Under the pieces are notes generated by a model, which was given only the letters and a program-made list of their open reading frames with translations, was not told the DNA's origin and did no database searches. 6,665 nt of DNA from Wolbachia pipientis. Lineage in GTDB: Bacteria > Pseudomonadota > Alphaproteobacteria > Rickettsiales > Anaplasmataceae. The position numbers and the translations under genes were made by a program. The stretch covers positions 1 through 6,665 of the forward strand of contig NZ_JAHDJT010000075.1 of the NCBI RefSeq assembly GCF_023661085.1, given 5' to 3'. Positions 1-6,593 of the stretch are shown here, one piece after another (positions within the stretch are counted from its first letter, which is position 1; each line of letters opens with the position of its first letter).

Positions 1-2381
1 TTGCAGTTAATCCCAAAGAAGATGGCAGCCTTGTTGTAATTGAAATGAATCCGAGGGTTTCTCGCTCTTCTGCGCTGGCCTCAAAGGCAACAGGTTATCC
101 CATAGCAAAAGTTGCAACTAAGCTTGCTGTTGGCTATTCACTTGACGAAATACGCAACGATTGTGCGCCAATTATACCTGCTGCATTTGAACCAGTGGTT
201 GATTACATCGTCACTAAAATTCCTCGTTTTGAATTCGAAAAATTTAAGGGAACGAATTGTGAGTTATCAACCTCCATGAAATCGGTGGGGGAAGTAATGT
301 CTATAGGCCGCACTTTTAATGAATCACTACAAAAAGCCTTTCGTTCACTTGAAACTGGTCTCACGGGACTTGACGAAGTGTTCTCTGAAGGTACAGATGT
401 TGATCATATAAAATCTCAATTAGCAAAACTGCTACCAAACAGATTGCTGATTGCTGCAGACGCAATGCGTCATGGAATAAGCATAGAAGAAATAAATGCG
501 ATTACAGGGTACGATTTGTGGTTTTTGCAAAATATACAGCAAATCATCTTAGCTGAACAAAAAATTAAAGAAGCTGGTTTGCCTGAAAGCGCGTACGAAA
601 TACTAGAGCTAAAGAAAATGGGATTTTCAGATGCAAGGTTGGCAAAATTAAGTAGCAAAAAAATAGAACAGATTGAAGCAATAAGGAAAAAGTTTAGCAT
701 TCATCCAGTTTATAAACATGTAGACACGTGTGCAGCCGAGTTTGAATCGGGTACTGCGTACATGTATGGCTGTTATGAAGGAGACGTTATAAATAAGACA
801 GAATGCGAGGCGAATGTTTCTGACCGAAAAAAGGTTGTCATTTTAGGCAGTGGACCAAACCGTATTGGTCAGGGTATTGAGTTTGACTACGCATGCGTGC
901 ATGCAGTTTCTGCTGCCAAAGAAATGGGATATGAAACAATAATGATTAATTGTAATCCCGAGACTGTTTCAACTGATTATGATACTGCTGATCGTTTGTA
1001 TTTTGCTCCACTAACCATAGAGGATGTGCTTGAAATACTAAACAAAGAGCAAGAGAATGGTACGCTAGTAGGTGTAATAGTGCAAATAGGTGGTCAAACG
1101 CCTTTAAAGTTAGCCAAAATACTAAATGAAAGGGATTTTAATATCTTAGGTACGTCTTTTGACTCTATAGACCTTGCTGAGGATCGTATGAGATTCAAAA
1201 ACCTTGCTTTGCAGCTTAATTTAAAACAACCTGAGAACTCTATTTGTCATTCAGTGGAAGAAGCATTAGCCAACGCAGAGAAGGTGGGGTTTCCGTTAGT
1301 AGTCAGGCCATCCTACGTTCTGGGTGGTCAATCTATGTCAATTAAGCACGATATTGAGAGCTTTAAAGAATATGTACTGGATCAGACTAAGATTTTTGAA
1401 CACGGGTCGTTGCTACTTGATAGATTCTTAGTCAATGCAGTTGAGGTTGACGTTGACGCTATATGCGATGGAGAAAAAGCTTTCGTTGCAGCAGTTATGG
1501 AGCATATTGAAGAAGCCGGAGTTCACTCTGGTGATTCAACTTGCTCGATACCAACAAACACGCTAAGTGATGAAGTCGTAAAAGAGATTGAATTGCAAAC
1601 TGAAAGAATAGCTTTTGAATTAAAAGTGAAAGGCCTGATAAACATTCAATTTGCCATTCAAGAGAATGATATATACATACTGGAAGTGAATTTAAGAGCT
1701 AGCCGTACAGTTCCTTTTATTTCCAAGGTAGTCAATATTCCTATAGCAAAGCTTGCCACGCAAGTTATTCTAGGCAAAAAATTAGACCAAGAAAAGAAAT
1801 CTCTTGATCACTTTGCAGTCAAAGCTGCTGTTTTTCCGTTTACACGTTTTTCGGAAATTGACACCCTGCTCGGTCCGGAAATGAAGTCAACAGGAGAGGT
1901 AATGGGAATCGACTTATCCTTTGAGGCTGCACTTGCAAAAGCTTACATGGCTGCTGGATATAAATTGCCAACAGAAGGAAAAGCTTTGATTTCGGTAAAA
2001 GATGATGATAAAGAATATATATTACCAGTTGCACGAATGTTGAAGGGGCTGGGTTTTGAAATATACGCCACTAAAGGCACAGCTTCGTATCTGAACAATA
2101 ACGGCATTGCTGCAAAAGCTGTAAATAAAGTGAGAGAAGGCAGGCCCCACATAGTTGACATGCTTAAAGACGGAAAAATAAATCTAGTGATCAATACCTC
2201 AAAAGGTGTTAAATCAGTCTCAGACAGCAAGGACATTAGAAGGGCTGCTATTTTGCAAAATATAGCTTATAGCACCACAGCGTCTGGAAGTAAAGCGTTA
2301 GTACTTGCAATTCAATATGTAAAAAGCAGCAGGCTGGAAGTAAAGTCATTGCAGCAGATACAAAACGCTGTTTATAGTTAA
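1..2381 (+). CDS. carB: Carbamoyl-phosphate synthase large subunit, 5'-truncated by window edge
   Basis: This subunit makes carbamoyl phosphate from bicarbonate, two ATP and ammonia supplied by the glutaminase subunit CarA, feeding pyrimidine and arginine synthesis in the cytoplasm. The frame is open from base 3 and enters inside the first ATP-grasp domain at the EMNPRVSRSSALASKATG motif (E and N are metal ligands, near E. coli E299/N301). About 285 N-terminal residues therefore lie outside the window, and 792 residues are visible. Next come the oligomerisation domain (to about 780), the second synthetase half starting at VVILGSGPNRIGQGIEFDYA (about 830), its ATP-grasp fold (RMRFKNL, VVRPSYVLGGQSM, EVDVDAICDG, HSGDSTCSIP), and an intact MGS-like allosteric domain (about 1975-2330, with KVREGRPHIVDMLK). 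The ATG at 45 is an internal Met, not the start. One oddity is that the second metal-ligand motif reads EVNLR instead of the usual EVNPR (Leu codon 1692-1694). No frameshift is seen. Identity is certain from the motifs. Confidence 0.97.
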   Translation, partial: AVNPKEDGSLVVIEMNPRVSRSSALASKATGYPIAKVATKLAVGYSLDEIRNDCAPIIPAAFEPVVDYIVTKIPRFEFEKFKGTNCELSTSMKSVGEVMSIGRTFNESLQKAFRSLETGLTGLDEVFSEGTDVDHIKSQLAKLLPNRLLIAADAMRHGISIEEINAITGYDLWFLQNIQQIILAEQKIKEAGLPESAYEILELKKMGFSDARLAKLSSKKIEQIEAIRKKFSIHPVYKHVDTCAAEFESGTAYMYGCYEGDVINKTECEANVSDRKKVVILGSGPNRIGQGIEFDYACVHAVSAAKEMGYETIMINCNPETVSTDYDTADRLYFAPLTIEDVLEILNKEQENGTLVGVIVQIGGQTPLKLAKILNERDFNILGTSFDSIDLAEDRMRFKNLALQLNLKQPENSICHSVEEALANAEKVGFPLVVRPSYVLGGQSMSIKHDIESFKEYVLDQTKIFEHGSLLLDRFLVNAVEVDVDAICDGEKAFVAAVMEHIEEAGVHSGDSTCSIPTNTLSDEVVKEIELQTERIAFELKVKGLINIQFAIQENDIYILEVNLRASRTVPFISKVVNIPIAKLATQVILGKKLDQEKKSLDHFAVKAAVFPFTRFSEIDTLLGPEMKSTGEVMGIDLSFEAALAKAYMAAGYKLPTEGKALISVKDDDKEYILPVARMLKGLGFEIYATKGTASYLNNNGIAAKAVNKVREGRPHIVDMLKDGKINLVINTSKGVKSVSDSKDIRRAAILQNIAYSTTASGSKALVLAIQYVKSSRLEVKSLQQIQNAVYS

Positions 2382-2385
2382 TAAA

Positions 2386-2496
2386 AATAGACCTTTTGCA
2401 TAGCTTTCAGTAGCACGTTGGATTCAATAGAAACAAAAAAACTACTGATAAAAGTAGTTTTTTTTGAATATGCTAAAGCTATGCAAAAAGTCTATT
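2386..2496. mobile_element. MITE-like inverted-repeat element between carB and cydA
   Basis: Bases 2386-2407 and 2475-2496 are 22-bp inverted repeats that match at 21 of 22 positions; the single C/A mismatch is near the outer end. They enclose 67 bases with no coding potential. The outer ends read AATAGACCTTTTGCATAGC inward. The element begins five bases after the carB stop and ends about 50 bases before cydA. Size, long terminal repeats and absence of a gene fit a miniature inverted-repeat element or an IS remnant. I see no convincing target-site duplication, so an ordinary long RNA stem-loop is the alternative. The AGACCTTTTGCA-type end is reminiscent of some IS5-group termini, but that is memory, not a search result. 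Confidence 0.55.
2435..2465 (+). terminator. Intrinsic terminator after carB
   Basis: A perfect 12-bp stem (2435-2446 with 2453-2464) has a 6-base GATAAA loop and ends in a run of eight T (2458-2465). The core pairs are ACTACT with AGTAGT and the outer seven are A-T. The matching A-run on the left means it could also work on the opposite strand. It lies 54 bases past the carB stop and is nested inside the larger inverted repeat 2386-2496, so the terminator may have arrived with that element. The stem is AT-rich, as expected in this genome. Confidence 0.8.
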
Positions 2497-2522
2497 GACT
2501 TATAGGCAAATGTGGCTACTAT
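2495..2522 (+). promoter_or_regulatory. Candidate promoter for cydA
   Basis: TTGACT (2495-2500) is followed after 16 bases by TACTAT (2517-2522), a 5/6 and 4/6 match to the sigma-70 consensus, about 25 bases before the cydA ATG. A terminator lies just upstream, so cydA needs its own promoter. The first two bases of the -35 box belong to the right end of the inverted-repeat element. This is a weak prediction; the AT-rich background gives many such matches. Confidence 0.3.
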
Positions 2523-2547
2523 CTGTAGTATATTGGCATTAGGTACA

Positions 2548-3954
2548 ATGTTTGAATTTGATCCTTTACCACTAGCTCGAGTTCAATTTGCTTTTACAAT
2601 AAGCTTTCATATTATATTTCCTGCTTTCACAATCGGACTTGCAAGCTTTCTAGCCTTTTTAGAATGGTGTTGGCTTAGGACTGGTAATACAGCATTTTCA
2701 TGATGTTTATAGATTCTGGGTCAAGGTTTTTGCCGTTGCTTTTGGCATGGGAGTGGTATCAGGAGTTGTTCTATCTTATCAAATTGGTACTAACTGGTCG
2801 GTCTTTTCTGATCGTGTAGCTAATGTTCTTGGTCCTCTGTTTTGCTTTGAGATTTTAACAGCTTTTTTTCTAGAGGCATCTTTTTTGGGCATTATGCTGT
2901 TTGGATGGAATAGGGTAAGTCCTCGTACGCACTTTGTTTCTACTTGTATTGTTGCAGTGGGAACACTTATTTCAGCTTTCTGGATTCTTGCAGCCAATAG
3001 TTGGATGCAAACAACTGCTGGATTCTCAGTTGGCGAGGGTGGGCTTCTATACCCAACCAATTGGCTAGAAGTTATTTTTAATCCTTCTTTTCCTTATCGT
3101 TTTGTTCATATGGTAACAGCAGCCTACCTTACAACAGCGTTTGTGGTGGGCGGTGTAGGGGCATTTATCTTTGGAAAAAGCGACATGTTCCTCAAGCAAA
3201 AATCATGCTTAGTATGGCAACTTTTATGGTGGCTTTGACTGCGCCGTTTCAGCTGCTTGTGGGGGACATACATGGACTCAATACATTAAAGCATCAACCT
3301 GCCAAAATTGCTGCAATGGAAGGTATATGGAAGACCGAGAAGGGTGCTGATCTGCGTTTGTTTGCTTATCCGGATCAACAGAACGAAATTAATCACTACG
3401 AGATAAAAGTTCCTAATCTTGCCAGCTTAATTTTAACACATGATTTTTTAGGAGAAGTAAAAGGGTTAAAAGAATGGAAAAAGGAAGATAGGCCACCTGT
3501 AATATGGGTATTTTGGTCCTTTCGTATAATGGTTGGAATCGGATTCTTAATGATTATGATTGGGTTAATTAGTGCTATACAATATTTTCGTGGCAGATTA
3601 TTCCAAAGTTGCTTTTTACATGGATGGTGGATGTTAATGATGCCTTCTGGATTTATAGCATTACTTGCAGGTTGGTTTACTACTGAAATTGGTCGTCAAC
3701 CTTACACTGTATATGGAATTCTACGCACAATCGAATCATTTTCACCTGCAATTACTGGTCCTCAGGTCGCATGGTCTTTAATTGCATTTATTGTTATGTA
3801 TATTCTTATATTTGGAGCAAGCAGTTATTATATTTTAAAGCTGATATATAAAGGAATTCCTGTTATTAAAGAAGAAGAGCAATTTTATAAACACGGTATT
3901 GGAGCTTCAGTAATTGAGGCTGGTACATCTGGAAAGAGTAACAACCATGTTTGA
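2548..3954 (+). pseudogene. cydA: Cytochrome bd-type quinol oxidase subunit I, broken by two frameshifts
   Basis: CydA carries the haems and quinol site of the bd / cyanide-insensitive oxidase in the inner membrane, passing electrons from quinol to O2. Read across the shifts, the gene gives about 468 residues, normal for the CIO-type short Q-loop form. The start is ATG 2548 (MFEFDPLPLARVQFAFTISFH), preferred over GTG 2512 because it matches the family N-terminus. Its ribosome site is poor (AGGT at 2541). Haem ligands are present: His in SFHIIFPA (residue 21), His in RFVHMVTAAY (codon 3107-3109) and Met in FWSFRIMVG (about 3525). GWFTTEIGRQPYTVYG near 3670-3720 is the conserved quinol/haem-side motif. 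An extra T in the run 2695-2698 shifts the frame and gives a stop at 2701. A missing T in the run 3164-3166 shifts it back. The middle part is in frame 2, the ends in frame 1. No other stops are seen, so the damage is recent or artefactual. It overlaps cydB by eight bases. Confidence 0.88.
3931..3938 (+). promoter_or_regulatory. Ribosome binding site of cydB inside the cydA 3' end
   Basis: GGAAAGAG sits eight bases before ATG 3947, within the last codons of cydA. It fixes the cydB start at 3947 rather than at the in-frame ATG 3914, which would lie deep in cydA and add residues absent from the family. The start/stop overlap suggests translational coupling, so the upstream cydA frameshift, which terminates ribosomes at 2701, could also lower cydB initiation. 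Confidence 0.6.
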
Positions 3955-4970
3955 TTTTTCTTCATTAGTTAATTTACCACTAATCTGGGGATTACTAATA
4001 GCCACAGCTATTTTATTCTATGTTCTAATGGATGGGTTTGGTTTATGTATCGGTATTTTACTTCCCTTTGCACCATCGAATAAATGTCGTGATCATATGA
4101 TAAACTCGATCGCACCATTTTGGGACGGAAATGAGACATGGTTGGTACTAGGTGGTGCAGGGCTATTTGCTGCTTTCCCTCTTGCATATTCAATATTAAT
4201 GCCTGCTTTCTATATTCCTATAATTATTCATGCTACTTGGCCTTACCATGCGTGGTATATCTTTTGAGTTTTATTTTAAGGCAGAAGGGAAATCTAGACT
4301 GCTATGGAGTTGTGCCTTCCATTATGGGTCACTTGGTACTGCATTTTGTCAGGGCATGATTTTAGGTGCATTTATACGTGGTGTGAAAGTAAACGGACGC
4401 AACTTTTCTGGCGGCCAATTTGATTGGGCAAGCGCTTTTAGTGTGATGACAGGCATTGCTATAGTGTTTGGGTATGCACTTTTAGGCTCTACATGGCTCG
4501 TAATGAAAACAGAAGATATAACACAGAAATGGGCACGCAAGGTTGCTTCCTATACACTTAGTTTTGTGGGCATTTTTATGGCGCTAGTTAGTATAGTGAT
4601 CCCATTTTTAAATGAGGGTATTAAGAACTTTTGGTTTAGTGTACCGAATCTTTATTATTTATTTTTTGTTCCACTTCTAACATCTTTGCTATTTTTCATA
4701 TTATGGCTTGATCTCCAGGATGCTAAACGGGAGTACCGTCCATTTTTTCTCAGTATTGCTATTTTTTTTATGGGGTATTTAGGCTTAGGAATTAGTATCT
4801 ATCCATGGATTATACCCTTTCACTATACTATTCTTGATGCGGCTGCTTCTGGGTCAAGTTTATCTTTGATGTTGGTTGTTACGGTACCACTTTTACCGCT
4901 TATTTTAACTTACACTGGGTATTCCTATTATGTTTTTCGTGGGAAATCAAGTAATGAACACACATATTAA
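3947..4970 (+). pseudogene. cydB: Cytochrome bd-type quinol oxidase subunit II, broken by one frameshift
   Basis: CydB is the haem-free partner of CydA in the bd oxidase membrane complex and helps form the proton and oxygen channels. Corrected for one shift it encodes about 340 residues, the normal CIO-type length, with several hydrophobic membrane spans. Recognisable blocks are MINSIAPFWDGNETWLVLGGAGLFAAFP (about 4095-4180), MRGISFEFYFKAEGKSRLLW (4248-4310), GSLGTAFCQGMILGAF (4327-4370) and the C-terminal YVFRGK. The frame changes from 2 to 3 at 4229: the sequence reads ATT ATT C ATG CTA where the family needs I-I-M-L, so one base (best explained as the C) has been gained. Without correction translation stops at 4265-4267 after 106 residues. 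The normally conserved DGFDLG motif reads DGFGLC (codons 4031-4048). The start overlaps the cydA stop, and the end overlaps the next small gene by 17 bases. No further stops are seen. Confidence 0.87.
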
Positions 4971-5130
4971 TAAGCTAATAATTTCGTGGTTAAAGCGTCA
5001 CCCTCAGGTTAAACAATGGCTGTGGTTTGTTGTTTTATGGGTTGGTGGTTTATTAGCAGTACTGATATTAACTTACCAGGCTAAATTTATAGTTAATTTT
5101 TGTAAGTTTCTACTGTTCTCAATTGAATAA
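4954..5130 (+). CDS. Small single-span membrane protein of the cyd operon (DUF2474-like)
   Basis: A 58-residue protein starting at ATG 4954, with GGGAA (4941-4945) eight bases upstream, overlaps the end of cydB. One hydrophobic segment is visible (WLWFVVLWVGGLLAVLILTY, residues about 30-49), preceded by a basic stretch (SWLKRHPQVKQ), which favours an N-in orientation. Bd oxidase operons often end in a tiny membrane protein (CydX/CydY, or DUF2474 beside CIO-type cydAB) that stabilises the complex. The pattern of basic residues, WFVxLWxGG and position directly after cydB fit DUF2474, though the tail after the span (KFIVNFCKFLLFSIE) is longer than usual. The frame is intact, unlike its two partners. 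An ATG at 4930 is in frame but lies deeper in cydB and lacks a ribosome site. Being a gene is likely; the family call is moderate. Confidence 0.65.
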   Translation: MNTHINKLIISWLKRHPQVKQWLWFVVLWVGGLLAVLILTYQAKFIVNFCKFLLFSIE

Positions 5131-5156
5131 AAACCTTTATGTAAGGCGATATTACT

Positions 5157-5173
5157 GAAACCCTGCTGGTTTC
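5157..5173 (+). other. Small hairpin after the cyd operon
   Basis: GAAACC (5157-5162) and GGTTTC (5168-5173) form a perfect 6-bp stem with a 5-base CTGCT loop, 27 bases after the stop of the small cyd gene. It has no T-run behind it, so it is at best a weak terminator or an RNA processing/stability element. It is the only stem with G/C pairs in this gap that could close the operon. Confidence 0.35.
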
Positions 5174-5226
5174 GAAATGAATGCAATTTACTTTTCGTTT
5201 ACAGGGCTACTTATGAAGTGACAATG

Positions 5227-5250
5227 AGTATAATATGCATATATTATACT
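5227..5250. promoter_or_regulatory. Perfect palindrome with TATAAT on both strands upstream of the efflux adaptor
   Basis: AGTATAATAT (5227-5236) and ATATTATACT (5241-5250) are perfect 10-bp inverted repeats around GCAT. On the + strand 5229-5234 is TATAAT, an exact -10 consensus, 43 bases before the preferred ATG 5277. The mirror copy (5243-5248) gives TATAAT on the - strand. No good -35 box lies 16-18 bases upstream (GCTACT at 5206-5211). The site could be a -10-driven promoter overlapped by an operator, or simply an AT-rich stem in the leader. I infer it is the promoter region of the adaptor gene. Confidence 0.45.
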
Positions 5251-5276
5251 TATATTCCTATTTGAAAGTTTTATTT

Positions 5277-6389
5277 ATGCGGTCGTTTTTAAAAAAACTG
5301 GTCAACAAATTTTATTGCTTAAAGATGAGGAATAAAGTAATTGTCATTTCTAGTATTGCTCTTACTTTGCTGTTTTTTGTCAACAGTGTGTTTTTTAAGA
5401 AAGATCGAGCTGCTCATAATGATAGTGCACTGAGTAGCTTTTCAGTAAAGGTTCAGGAATGTGAGCCACAAAATCGCACTATATATTTAAATTTTTCTGG
5501 TACAGTGAATCCCTCACATAGAGCCAGCCTTATCTCAAAAGTAAGTGATAAAGTTACCGCCATTTATTTATCCGATGGTGAAAAGGTAAAAAAAGATGAT
5601 GTAGTTTTGCAGATAGAAGATTACGGCAGAACTGAGCAAGTTGAACAAGCCAAGGCGCTTTTAAAGCAGCGCGAGATTGAATATAATTCTTCTGTCAAGC
5701 TGAGTAGAAAAGGCTACAGAGCTCAGATGCAGGTAGAAGCTGCTTTTACTGCGTTGCAGAGTGCAAAGGCTGACCTAAAGAGACTAGTGTTGGATTTAGA
5801 AAATGCTGCAGTTAAGTCCCCTATTGATGGTTATATAGATAAGATCAATACAAATGAAGGAGATTTTATTAACGCTGGGCACAAAATAGCTGACATAGTT
5901 AATTTTGATCAAATTCTTGTAGTGTTATACGTTTCAGAAAATGAAATAAATAAAATAGAGCTAGGTAGCACAGCTCAAGTTAATTTGCTAGATGGAAGGA
6001 AACTAGAGGGTAAAGTGAGTTTCATCAGTAAAATTGCTGAGCCTAAAACCGGATCCTACAGAGTCGAAGTAAAGATAACTAATAATGAAATGATATCCTT
6101 GCAAGGATTAACTGCTAGCGTAGAACTGTCTTCAGGCAAAAGGTTTGCATATAAAATTCCTTCTTCAGCTCTGAGCTTAAGTGATGAGGGTTCTCCTGGG
6201 ATAAAGATTATTGATGACGATGGTTATGTAGTATTTATACCAGTAGAAATTGTTGATCATGAGAGCGATGGAACTTGGGTGGTAGCACATAACGAGGATA
6301 AACCTATAAAATTGATAGTGCTAGGCCACTTATTTGTTAAACCTGGTGATAAAGTTTTAGACTTCGGTTGTCAAGGATGTAGCGGTTAA
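5277..6389 (+). CDS. RND-type efflux pump periplasmic adaptor (membrane fusion protein)
   Basis: Membrane fusion proteins of the AcrA/MexA class bridge an inner-membrane pump to an outer-membrane channel across the periplasm. ATG 5277 gives 370 residues and has GAAAG (5264-5268) at eight bases. The earlier in-frame ATG 5235 lies within the palindrome and adds an unlikely leader, while ATG 5325 has no clear ribosome site. Order of parts: basic N-terminus, one membrane anchor (VIVISSIALTLLFFVNSVFF, residues 21-40, no lipobox Cys), first half of the lipoyl domain (about 75-114, IYLSDGEKVKKDDVVLQIED), a short alpha-helical hairpin (117-175), second lipoyl half (177-209, VKSPIDGYIDKINTNEGDFINAG), beta-barrel (210-286) and membrane-proximal domain (291-364). 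The tail CQGCSG with two Cys is unusual. No pump gene follows within 276 bases, so the partner pump must be elsewhere. Family is confident; substrate unknown. Confidence 0.88.
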   Translation: MRSFLKKLVNKFYCLKMRNKVIVISSIALTLLFFVNSVFFKKDRAAHNDSALSSFSVKVQECEPQNRTIYLNFSGTVNPSHRASLISKVSDKVTAIYLSDGEKVKKDDVVLQIEDYGRTEQVEQAKALLKQREIEYNSSVKLSRKGYRAQMQVEAAFTALQSAKADLKRLVLDLENAAVKSPIDGYIDKINTNEGDFINAGHKIADIVNFDQILVVLYVSENEINKIELGSTAQVNLLDGRKLEGKVSFISKIAEPKTGSYRVEVKITNNEMISLQGLTASVELSSGKRFAYKIPSSALSLSDEGSPGIKIIDDDGYVVFIPVEIVDHESDGTWVVAHNEDKPIKLIVLGHLFVKPGDKVLDFGCQGCSG

Positions 6390-6412
6390 GCAGCCAAAAA
6401 GTACCTTAGCGA

Positions 6413-6451
6413 GTGTTTTCTGATACGAAAATACACCAAGTAGTCTTTTTT
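6413..6451 (+). terminator. Possible weak terminator after the efflux adaptor
   Basis: GTGTTTTC (6413-6420) pairs with GAAAATAC (6427-6434) through eight base pairs including one G-U, with a TGATAC loop. A run of six T (6446-6451) follows only after 11 bases, farther than in a typical intrinsic terminator. It is the best candidate for ending transcription of the adaptor gene but is not convincing. Confidence 0.25.
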
Positions 6452-6474
6452 ATCATCCAAGTATCCCTCCTCCT

Positions 6475-6593
6475 GTCATTCTAGTGCTCCGACACTGGGA
6501 TCCAGTTTTCCATAAAATGATGCATTTAACATAACTTTTATGCTTACCTACTTGATAAAATTCCAGAATTTTAGCGTCACGCGCTGGGGTGAC
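6475..6593. repeat. Wolbachia-type dispersed palindromic intergenic repeat
   Basis: The left arm begins GTCATTCTAGTGCTCCGACA (6475) and runs to CAG at 6505. The right arm ends GCGTCACGCGCTGGGGTGAC (6574-6593). Reverse-complemented, the right arm starts GTCACCCCAGCGCG and aligns imperfectly with the left, most differences being transitions. A perfect 7-bp inverted repeat with a 2-base spacer (AAAATTC / GAATTTT, 6557-6572) lies inside. No reading frame is present. Such GTCATTCCAG...GGGATCCAG sequences are, from my knowledge of Wolbachia genomes, common non-coding repeats there. The rest of 6390-6665 holds no gene that I can support. Confidence 0.6.

Noticed and set aside
1943..2236. Antisense open frame of 97 codons inside carB
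   Set aside because: It lies opposite the conserved MGS-like domain of CarB and has no independent evidence.
2512..2547. GTG 2512 as the cydA start
   Set aside because: It would add 12 residues not found at the family N-terminus and would overlap the candidate -10 region.
2779..3060. Antisense open frame of 93 codons
   Set aside because: It mirrors conserved CydA coding sequence, has no recognisable protein features, and is explained as a shadow of the real gene.
2695..4230. Programmed ribosomal frameshifting to express cydA and cydB
   Set aside because: Three separate shifts in two genes would be needed; none shows a canonical slippery heptamer with a downstream structure that I can identify, and the family is not known for recoding.
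4138..4359. Overlapping + strand frame of 73 codons in cydB
   Set aside because: It is a third-frame shadow; the CydB motifs lie in the other two frames on either side of the 4229 shift.
5235..5276. Efflux adaptor starting at ATG 5235
   Set aside because: That ATG is inside the palindrome, directly after the TATAAT box, with no ribosome site; ATG 5277 has GAAAG at proper spacing.
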